NCBI GenBank assembly: GCA_037893245.1
Contig: JBAIAA010000810.1
Coordinates: forward strand, 558,001 to 622,000
Direction of reading: 5' to 3'
DNA length: 64,000 bases
Origin: Crossaster papposus
Taxonomy: Eukaryota > Echinodermata > Asteroidea > Velatida > Solasteridae
Made by a program: the position numbers and the translations under genes. Positions 60,401 through 64,000 of the stretch are shown piece by piece. The notes below the pieces were generated by a model. The model saw only the letters and a program-made list of their open reading frames with translations, was not told the origin of the DNA and did not search any database. Every line of letters begins with the position of its first letter. The first letter of the stretch is position 1.

Positions 60401-63400
60401 TTTGTTTTAGATAACGAAAAGCCAGATGTCAAGTGCTCAGGTCCCATGTTGGTGCCAGTCGATTCTGGTAAGGACTACGCCACGGTTAAATACGTTCAGG
60501 CGATTGTCACTGACAACGTAGAACCACCCCCAGTTGCTGTATGTTCTCCCCTGTCGGGATCGGAATTCTCATTGGACGGTACTGACGTCACTTGCACTGC
60601 TACTGATGATGCTGATAACCAGAACGAATGCACGTTTACCATCACGGTTGAAGGTATATACACCAAAGGTTTTATGTCTATCACAAGTCCAGTCACGGTC
60701 TAACTGCGACAAATTTGCATTTCTTTGTTATTTTTTTCTTACTTGTCAAAAAAGATTATCTGACGTCGCAAAACTGAAATTGGTTGGAGTGAAATGTGTC
60801 TAAAATTGGGGTTTGTTTTTGGAGCCTCGCAAAATATTTAATTGAATTGTTTTTACTTGCGCTTTTTTTTTTTTTTTTTTAGTTAACTAGATAGAATAAA
60901 TCTTTTTGAAAAGTGGGAAGTTACGTTTCCTCAACGCAACAGAAAAATGGATGAAGATGTACAAATTATCGAATGTATCATTGTAGAGTTTCAGAATTTG
61001 CGCCTTTCATAAACTAATTCAAAATTTTCAAAAGATGATTTTTGCTCAAGATGTCGACTGAAAATTTGCACAAATTGCAAAGATTCCTGTCACTTATTTC
61101 TCGTTTTCAGTAAATGGTGCTTTAACCAATTAATTTCTGTTTCACTTTTTACCATTTCAGACAAGGAGGGGCCAACGATCGAATGCCCGTTGCCAATGCC
61201 TGAACCGGCTGATTTTGGGTCCTCAACCACCACTGTGGCCTACGAGGATCCAGAAGTCTTTGACAACACTGATGATAACCCAACGGTGTCCTGCACCCCA
61301 CCCTCCGAGTCCGTCTTCACGATCGGAATAACCAATGTCACGTGCACCGCCCTGGACGACGCTGGTAACACCAATGAGTGCTTGTTCCCAGTCAACGTCA
61401 GAGATACTGAAGCACCCGAGTTTACCTGCCCAACGCCGATGCTTCAAAATATGGATCTCGGGAAATCGTTCGCTACTGTATCCTACCCCATTCCGACTGC
61501 ATCCGATAACTGGGACGTCGAAGTGCTGGTAGCCTGTGCACCGGCGCCCGACACAAGGTTCAACGCTGGTGACAATATTGTAGTGTGTTCGGTCAAGGAT
61601 AGAGCACGTAACAAGAATAACTGCACGTTCGACATTACAGTCCAGGGTATGTAGGCATAATTTGCCAAACACTGCTGTTGAGTTTTACAATTCCATAAGC
61701 CGTTGAAAGATATGCATATGCCAAATGCCAACAATACTGTTAAAGATGTATTTTCTATGCTTTTTCGAGTTAAGCCCACCTACCACCCCCCAGAATGTTA
61801 CAAATGCCAACAATTGGGGGGAAAGTCATTAAAAATAATTCAAACAAAACCTACAACTATAGTCCGCTTGGAGAGAAAAAGAAAGTATTTTTAGGACCTT
61901 GCGGCACCCATCTTTAAATTTATAAAATTTCGAAGCACAAAAACATTCATTTTTTTTTTGGTAATTGTCTTTCTCCGAACAATAGATTTTCATGAATTAA
62001 TTAAATTGATTACTCTCACTCAATTTCTTGTGACTTTATTTCTACAGATAAAGAAGAACCGGAGTTTGATTGCCCAATAGACATGGATAAATTTGTGGAT
62101 GCCGGTGAACGGTTTGCCACGGTGGACTTCGATATCCCAACAGCGACCGATAATGCTGACCCAAGCCCCGAGGTGAAGTGCAACAAACTGCCTAACTCAG
62201 AGTTTGAAATTGGAGTTACTAAGGTGACATGCACTGCCGAAGACAAATCACTCAACTCCAAAGAATGCACATTCAGTGTCACAGTCACCGGTTAGTAAGA
62301 GGGTCTAAATATTGACGGATTAAAATGATTGTCCATTCCATTTGCTGAAGTGTCTGTCTTCACATGTACCGTAATTTCCTGCGGTAAAGCCGCACGGCGG
62401 TTACGGCGCAAGTCTCTAAAATCACCCAAAAAAAATTCAAACGTCAACAGATAAAGCGCATTTTTGCGTGGGAAGACACGATCCTTTATTGGATGACTGA
62501 GGTCAACGGTCATGTAGGTGTCATTAGAGGCCATGATTCAAATAAGCTTCTAATATTTCTTTGTCTTGAGAATTTGATGAATTTTAAATATAACTTATTA
62601 GATGAAGTGATCCTTGGGTGTGGGTTTATAGGTCAAGGATCATCTAGGGATCAATACAGGTTGGTGTTTACAAATGCACACTTTGACTTTGTTTACAAAC
62701 ACAAAACATAAAGGGATCGACCATGAGATGTACAAGGCAATACACGTGGTCCGCTGATCACTTGGTGTTTTTTTTTAATTATAAATTGATGAATGTTAGA
62801 GCCATATCCCCTTAATAGCCATTTTTTTTTTCAAATTGCAGACAATGAAAAACCCAGTTTCACCTGTCCCGAAGCAATGACAGGGGTGTCAACCGACAAG
62901 GGCGAGGCATACGCCACAGTCACCTACGTTCTAACACCCGCCACCGATAACGCTGACGATTCACCGACCTTCTCTTGTGACAAACCCTCTGGCTCGCAGT
63001 TACCGCTCGGACCGTCAACAGTCACGTGCAAGGCCGAGGATAAGTACGGCAACATCAAGACGTGCTCTTTCCCCGTTAAAGTCAAAGGTATGTTGGCACT
63101 CACACTTGAGCAGAGTATGATCAGCCAAGTACGACCGGCCGAGTACGACCGACCGAGTACGAGTACGACCGGCCGAGTACGAGTACGACCGGCCGAGTAC
63201 GAGTACGACCGGCCGAGTACGAGTACGACCGGCCGAGTACGACCGGCCGAGTACGAGTACGACCGGCCGAGTACGAGTACGAGTACGGCCGCCCGAGTAC
63301 GGCCGCCCGAGTACGAGTACGGCCGCCCGAGTACGAGTACGGCCGCCCGAGTACGAGTACGACCGGCCGAGTACGACCGGCCGAGTACGACCCAATATGG

Positions 63401-63750
63401 TTTATACTATTCAAAGAATGCTTTACTGCACTTTTGGCAATTGGAAACGGTAAAAACTAAATTTCTCTAGCAGTTGTTGACCCAACAATTCATGTTGGAT
63501 TTTTCAGATGAAGAAAAGCCGAAGATGACTTGCCTGGAAGTCCTTGATAAACTGACCGACCCTGGCCAATCGTATTCCACTGTCATCTATGATTTGCCGT
63601 CTGTCACCGATAACGCTGACTCAAATCCATCGGTCACCTGCGAGAAATCCTCTGGATCCAAGTTCTTTATTGAGCCCAATGTGGTCTTGTGCACTGCACG
63701 AGATGATGCTGGGAATATCGCAACTTGCACTTTCTCAGTTCATGTCACAG
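36381..63750 (+). CDS. Secreted FAMeT-antistasin-EGF-HYR multidomain protein (3' end outside window)
   Basis: Twenty-one exons encode about 1,354 residues before the window ends. Order: signal peptide (1-19), FAMeT domain (about 22-181), Gly/Ser and Thr/Pro linker (182-196), two antistasin-type modules (about 197-255), one EGF-like module (256-294), then HYR1-HYR13 (295-1354). All donors and acceptors are GT-AG. All introns are phase 1 except intron 3 (phase 2, inside the FAMeT domain). HYR domains are immunoglobulin-like adhesion modules known from sea urchin hyalin and sushi-repeat proteins; antistasin modules occur in protease inhibitors and matrix proteins. An extracellular matrix, coat or adhesion role is inferred. 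The FAMeT domain links it to the gene immediately upstream. No stop codon is reached by 64,000. Confidence 0.9.
37555..37725 (+). CDS. Exon 2: FAMeT domain, part 1
   Basis: 57 codons: DNSCGYRATDGMGTFTFEET, then NEFYITFKVLANSDVRIILS. 'fyitFkvlAnsDvrIiLs' fits the family's F.F.V.A..D..i.L opening. Acceptor ACTAG and donor GTAAGT. Confidence 0.85.
38199..38355 (+). CDS. Exon 3: FAMeT domain, part 2
   Basis: Encodes IGERNELTTIARFGGQVLDT, then ELRCYDNCMNSYWICFQSGM. This covers the family's 'E.viGg....t.ir' stretch and the WI-x-F-x-x-G strand. It ends in phase 2 inside the Met codon, the only non-phase-1 intron in this gene. Confidence 0.85.
39099..39250 (+). CDS. Exon 4: FAMeT domain, part 3
   Basis: IKVGRGGDSAPYFEYNVPAG, then RYVGFSTGSSSVGLFGDFSF. 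I.VG.G....pf.ey and YVGFSTG...G.f.f are the strongest FAMeT signature in the window. Donor AGAA/GTAATT. Confidence 0.9.
39513..40039. mobile_element. piggyBac-like MITE, copy 1
   Basis: TTAA at both ends (39,513-39,516; 40,036-40,039), then CCAGTTCGCGCC at the left and its inverse GCGAACTGG at the right. A TTAA target duplication is diagnostic of the piggyBac superfamily. Same ends as the element at 52,415-52,656 but 285 bp longer. Non-autonomous. Confidence 0.8.
40092..41347. mobile_element. Snapback element with ~600-bp arms
   Basis: From AATTATAGTCCAGG (40,092) to CCTGGACTATTATT (41,347) the sequence is a near-perfect inverted repeat around a 50-60-bp centre near 40,700-40,745. Matching blocks include GTGCACTTCTATAAGGTCCC, GTGTAATGTGCGCACAT and CCAGTTTTTGTTCGCTGGGC with their complements. 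Very few arm mismatches, so it is young or kept similar by gene conversion. No coding capacity. TSD not resolved. Confidence 0.9.
41699..41716 (+). CDS. Exon 5: 18-nt microexon (linker)
   Basis: Between TTGTTCAG and GTGAGT, 18 nt read through as NQGSGS, phase 1-1: a flexible linker after the FAMeT domain. Short, so only the splice sites and phase support it. Confidence 0.55.
42103..42390 (+). repeat. 12-bp tandem repeat with telomere-like half
   Basis: About 23 copies of GACTGACCCTAA with a GACTAACCCTAA variant (42,103-42,390). Half the unit equals the CCCTAA telomere motif. Intronic. Confidence 0.9.
42556..42582 (+). CDS. Exon 6: 27-nt microexon (Thr/Pro linker)
   Basis: TTTTTTCAG acceptor, 27 nt encoding DVQTTVKPI, donor GTAAGA, phase 1-1. 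Fits between exon 5 and the first antistasin module. Confidence 0.6.
42712..42804 (+). repeat. 13-bp minisatellite
   Basis: About seven copies of AAACATAACGCGC with AACATAATGCGC variants. Confidence 0.85.
43118..43204 (+). CDS. Exon 7: antistasin-type module 1
   Basis: 29 codons: CESLDCGALTCRFGYKQQSG then CDICDCI. C-x4-C-x4-C-x2-G-x6-C-x2-C-x-C is the antistasin pattern (GC..C.C end). Phase 1-1; donor GTACGT. Confidence 0.85.
44816..45043 (+). pseudogene. Broken Myb/SANT-like DNA-binding domain
   Basis: Reading + strand from 44,816: KRQRSDNFTADKRLALVETM, RNFNSIIGDKRCD, stop, KANQKKSDAWKAITSEMS..., RSKNWVF, stop. 'F(T/S)..k..aLve.v..f.siI..k..d......K..aW..I...' is the Myb/SANT-like domain (Myb_DNA-bind_5 type) found in Harbinger transposons and host proteins derived from them. 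Two in-frame TAG/TAA stops and no clear start show it is a remnant. In intron 7. Confidence 0.65.
46190..46518. mobile_element. MITE with TGCTGCGTTCCAAT ends
   Basis: TGCTGCGTTCCAATCGCGTC...TATCGTGTTCAC at the left and its inverse ending GGAACGCAGCA at the right (about 35 bp inverted). One end of the same family, diverged, occurs alone at about 38,908-38,950 in intron 3. Confidence 0.8.
46908..47115. repeat. Cluster of short hairpins
   Basis: AGCCCAGGTTGGAC is inverted as GTCCAACCTGGGCT twice (near 46,922/46,977 and 47,038/47,073 with variation), separated by CTAGCCCCGGCCAGGTAAT in tandem. Looks like a small palindromic element duplicated in place. Confidence 0.7.
47241..47518 (+). mobile_element. 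tRNA-derived SINE, 3'-truncated copy
   Basis: Head with A box TGGCCGAGCGGTTA and B box GAGTTCGAGTCCCGG (Leu/Ser-tRNA-like), then a conserved body (CTTCGTCCTTCGGATGGGAC, AAAGAACCCAG) like the central domains of metazoan SINE superfamilies. Same family as the copy at 52,393. Intron 7. Confidence 0.8.
47779..47868 (+). CDS. Exon 8: antistasin-type module 2
   Basis: 30 codons: SPCGMLACDPCKHGYEEDMY then HCDTCTCIP. C-x4-C-x2-C-x2-G-x7-C-x2-C-x-C; six cysteines as in antistasin repeats. Acceptor CTGTAG, donor GTATGT. Confidence 0.85.
48367..48985 (+). mobile_element. Probable SINE split by a hAT-like MITE
   Basis: TTGGTTAGGTCGGTGAACTC at the left, GTCCTTGAGCAAGCCACTTC in the body and GCGATGGACTGTCATCCCAT after the insertion are typical SINE parts. 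The flanks re-join as one sequence when 48,507-48,858 is removed. Confidence 0.55.
48507..48858. mobile_element. hAT-like MITE with homopolymer runs
   Basis: Ends CAGGCCCGTACGCAGG and its inverse CCTGCGTACGGGCCTG. It contains a run of 26 G (48,521-48,546), a run of 16 C (48,818-48,833) and an internal ~125-bp direct repeat (AGGTCCACATTTT...). Run lengths may be unreliable. Confidence 0.85.
49124..49279 (-). mobile_element. tRNA-derived SINE, minus strand
   Basis: On the minus strand: TCGTGGCTTTGTGGTCTGGA, then B box GGTTCGAATCC and GGGCAAGGCACTTTGTCACG, ending just before the exon 9 acceptor. Confidence 0.75.
49348..49464 (+). CDS. Exon 9: EGF-like module
   Basis: 39 codons: GPCDQEQCNDRGYCYGAGVG, then YECMCDEGYEGKNCEK. 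Six cysteines in EGF spacing with the C-x-C-x2-GY-x-G-x2-C end. Phase 1-1; donor GTAGGA. Confidence 0.93.
50491..50730 (+). CDS. Exon 10: HYR domain 1
   Basis: 80 codons, NPNITCPVDMTKKTD to SCTYLITVN. Four cysteines. The most diverged of the set: lacks the usual GxxxATVxY strand glycine and has SGQEPN in place of DxDPxP. Confidence 0.9.
50807..51544. mobile_element. 738-bp MITE with ~30-bp TIRs
   Basis: CTCTCACACTCTGCCGTGTA at the left is inverted at the right end (TACACGGCAGAGTGTGAGAG). The interior is rich in degenerate ACGGTGTGAACGG/CCGGTATG motifs. Intron 10. TSD unclear. Confidence 0.85.
51671..51914 (+). mobile_element. tRNA-derived SINE next to HYR exon 2
   Basis: A box TGGCCCAGTGGTTA, B box GGTTTGAACCC, body GGGCAAGACACTGTTGCCTC and a (TTA)n tail at 51,900-51,914, 41 bp before the acceptor of exon 11. 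Confidence 0.75.
51956..52204 (+). CDS. Exon 11: HYR domain 2
   Basis: 83 codons, DKEPPTPICPIPMEE to SFSVVVE. Canonical four cysteines; ATVNYVIP, DNSDPKPD and EVTCTASD blocks present. Confidence 0.95.
52393..53031 (+). mobile_element. tRNA-derived SINE, full length, carrying a piggyBac-like MITE
   Basis: Same head (TGGCCGAGCGGTTA), body and CCCCGGTGTTCCTGGCTG end as 47,241, plus a 3' part ending in (ATA)n at 53,008-53,031. The head is interrupted between GCGG and GAGCTAGG by the MITE at 52,415-52,656. Confidence 0.85.
52415..52656. mobile_element. piggyBac-like MITE, copy 2
   Basis: TTAA at 52,415-52,418 and 52,653-52,656; inner ends CCAGTTCACGCCGG and CCGGCGCGAACTGG. The uninterrupted SINE at 47,241 supplies the empty site, confirming insertion. 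Confidence 0.88.
53826..54071 (+). CDS. Exon 12: HYR domain 3
   Basis: 82 codons, DKEPPVFQCPLPMEN to SFPVVVE with PSGSQFPTG and NVTCTATDTAGN, very close to the HYR consensus. Confidence 0.95.
54625..54873 (+). CDS. Exon 13: HYR domain 4
   Basis: 83 codons, DNEAPTITCPNIPTK to EFFIEVI. A two-residue longer loop (FWILPNPNQVICTATD) before the third cysteine. Acceptor CAAG after a long T run. Confidence 0.93.
55871..56116 (+). CDS. Exon 14: HYR domain 5
   Basis: 82 codons, DEEVPTIICPEPMDD to SFTITVK with DNEDPNPGVIC and TVKCTVTD. Confidence 0.95.
56396..57747. repeat. 11-bp minisatellite, ~1.35 kb
   Basis: About 122 copies of AAGTCTGTCGC with AAGTCAGTCGC and AAGACTGTCGC variants grouped in blocks (for example 56,690-56,760 and 57,410-57,535 of the CAGTC variant). 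It lies in intron 14 and stops 36 bp before the exon 15 acceptor. All frames on both strands are open, so the long reading frames here are not genes. Confidence 0.97.
57784..58029 (+). CDS. Exon 15: HYR domain 6
   Basis: 82 codons, DTEKPEIVCPVGMPD to SFDVTVS with TVKCTATDDTGN. Confidence 0.95.
58061..58369. mobile_element. MITE enclosing a tRNA-like sequence
   Basis: TGGTTCATACT at the left and AGTATGAACTGG at the right, with an inner GCGAATTTGTGACAT inverted as GTGATGTCAAATTCGC. The ends are inverted over about 45 bp with gaps. The middle holds the tRNA-like unit at 58,194. It starts only 32 bp after the exon 15 donor. Confidence 0.65.
58194..58264 (+). other. tRNA-like sequence (tRNA pseudogene or SINE head)
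   Basis: 71 nt bounded by GGCAAGA and CTTGCC, a perfect acceptor stem over six pairs. A box TAGCTCAGTTGGTAGAGC forms a good D arm. The anticodon stem is short, with a GGT-like loop lacking U33, and the T loop is TTGGAGT instead of TTCRANT with a mismatch in the T stem. Probably not a working tRNA. Confidence 0.6.
58780..58925 (-). mobile_element. Probable tRNA-derived SINE head, minus strand
   Basis: On the minus strand TGGTTAGGTGTTAAGG then GGGTTCGAGTCTCACC give A-box and B-box-like motifs about 45 bp apart. Body boundaries unclear. A run of 21 C at 58,565-58,585 lies nearby. Confidence 0.5.
59132..59374 (+). CDS. Exon 16: HYR domain 7
   Basis: 81 codons, DKEKPKLECPLPMDE to TFDINVK with FATVDYIVPTAEDNVDD. 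Third cysteine in TVECKTSD. Confidence 0.95.
59647..59800. mobile_element. Small hairpin element
   Basis: ACTTATCTGAAAGTAAAT (about 59,662) is inverted as ATTTACTTTCAGATAAGT (about 59,759), with TTAAGAAGTATC and TTTAAGAA further out. About 150 bp, AT-rich. Confidence 0.55.
59940..60179 (-). mobile_element. tRNA-derived SINE, minus strand
   Basis: On the minus strand GTGCCATGGCCTCGTGGTCT, B box GGTTCGAGTCTGGCC and GGGCAAGGCACTTTGTCACT; same family as 49,124-49,279 and 51,671-51,914. The 5' boundary on this strand is clear at 60,179, the 3' end is approximate. Confidence 0.75.
60411..60653 (+). CDS. Exon 17: HYR domain 8
   Basis: 81 codons, DNEKPDVKCSGPMLV to TFTITVE. First cysteine is in KCSGP rather than CP. 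Confidence 0.95.
61161..61646 (+). CDS. Exon 18: HYR domains 9 and 10 in one exon
   Basis: 162 codons: DKEGPTIECPLPMPE to CLFPVNVR, then directly DTEAPEFTCPTPMLQ to TFDITVQ. The only exon in the window carrying two HYR domains; the junction RDTEAP is where every other pair has a phase-1 intron. Confidence 0.95.
62048..62290 (+). CDS. Exon 19: HYR domain 11
   Basis: 81 codons, DKEEPEFDCPIDMDK to TFSVTVT with DNADPSPEVKC and KVTCTAEDKSLN. Confidence 0.95.
62842..63087 (+). CDS. Exon 20: HYR domain 12
   Basis: 82 codons, DNEKPSFTCPEAMTG to SFPVKVK with PSGSQLPLG and TVTCKAEDKYGN. Confidence 0.95.
63127..63392 (+). repeat. Minisatellite of CGAGTACGACCGGC-type units
   Basis: About 265 bp of GAGTAC joined to GACCGGCC or GGCCGCCC in varied order. 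It starts about 40 bp after the exon 20 donor. No stops on either strand, so the frames read through it are not evidence of coding. Confidence 0.9.
63508..63750 (+). CDS. Exon 21: HYR domain 13
   Basis: 81 codons, DEEKPKMTCLEVLDK to TFSVHVT, donor GTACGT at 63,751. First cysteine is followed by Leu instead of Pro. The gene continues beyond 64,000; no stop seen. Confidence 0.95.
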
Positions 63751-64000
63751 GTACGTACCGGGTATGATTTGTTTTTTTACAATTTTTTTTTATTGAAAGT
63801 CGGGAAAAAAACTATATACCAGAAAGCATATTGAAATAATAAATTATTTACTGATTTGGACGGTGTAGTAAAACTAGAATCCTGACGCGATTCCTGAAGA
63901 ATTATTCGAAGCCGAACGAAAATAGAATGTTGTATGGATTCCAACACAAGAAAAAAGCAGGCAGATTTTGTTTTATAACACCTTGATGTTAAATATTACA

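Overview
The window is animal DNA from a marine invertebrate deuterostome, most likely an echinoderm. The signs are long AT-rich introns, phase-1 single-domain exons, many MITEs and tRNA-derived SINEs, a protein built from more than a dozen HYR (hyalin repeat) domains, and two neighbouring genes with farnesoic-acid-O-methyltransferase-like (FAMeT, Pfam Methyltransf_FA type) domains. The phylum is an inference from domain content. I saw no prokaryotic gene, CRISPR array, retrovirus, LTR element or Polinton.

Region 1 (1-27,286, + strand) is the 3' part of one large gene whose start lies upstream of the window. About 19.5 kb of it is an array of microexons of 30-33 nt in four recurring types: A (basic K/P/S/G), B (GNGSPKKPKSK), C (GNKPKKPNSG) and D (GSSSSSSQSR). 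Every one starts and ends in phase 1, so any subset can be joined in frame. I count 67. Ten near-identical units of about 905 bp, most carrying A-B-C-D, make up 9.0-17.4 kb, and a 4,136-bp block at about 1-9.3 kb is present twice with almost no differences. Two copies of a beta-rich FAMeT-like half module interrupt the array (2,435-4,231 and 6,571-8,367). A third, diverged copy starts the C-terminal part (20,104-27,286), which ends in a recognisable FAMeT domain and a TAA stop. In 11 of the 19 type-A exons the donor reads GC instead of GT.

Region 2 (27,287-36,380) is intergenic: a poly(A) signal inside a 496-bp tandem duplication, several MITEs, and a 3.2-kb long-inverted-repeat element (32,945-36,205) with three smaller elements inside it, one carrying telomere-type repeats. 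It ends about 175 bp before the start codon of the next gene.

Region 3 (36,381-64,000, + strand, continuing past the window) is a secreted multidomain gene: signal peptide, FAMeT domain over three exons, a short linker from two microexons, two antistasin-type cysteine modules, one EGF module and at least 13 HYR domains. All introns are phase 1 except one inside the FAMeT domain. They hold a 1.26-kb snapback, piggyBac-like TTAA MITEs (one inside a SINE), hAT-like MITEs, a Myb/SANT transposon-associated remnant, several SINEs, and 10-13-bp minisatellites including a 1.35-kb 11-bp array.

Together the two genes look like tandem paralogous FAMeT-containing proteins. The downstream one is clearly secreted and probably extracellular. 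The upstream one combines FAMeT-like modules with a long, splice-configurable cationic/serine-rich chain. A structural matrix, coat or adhesive role is my inference; nothing here shows enzymatic activity.
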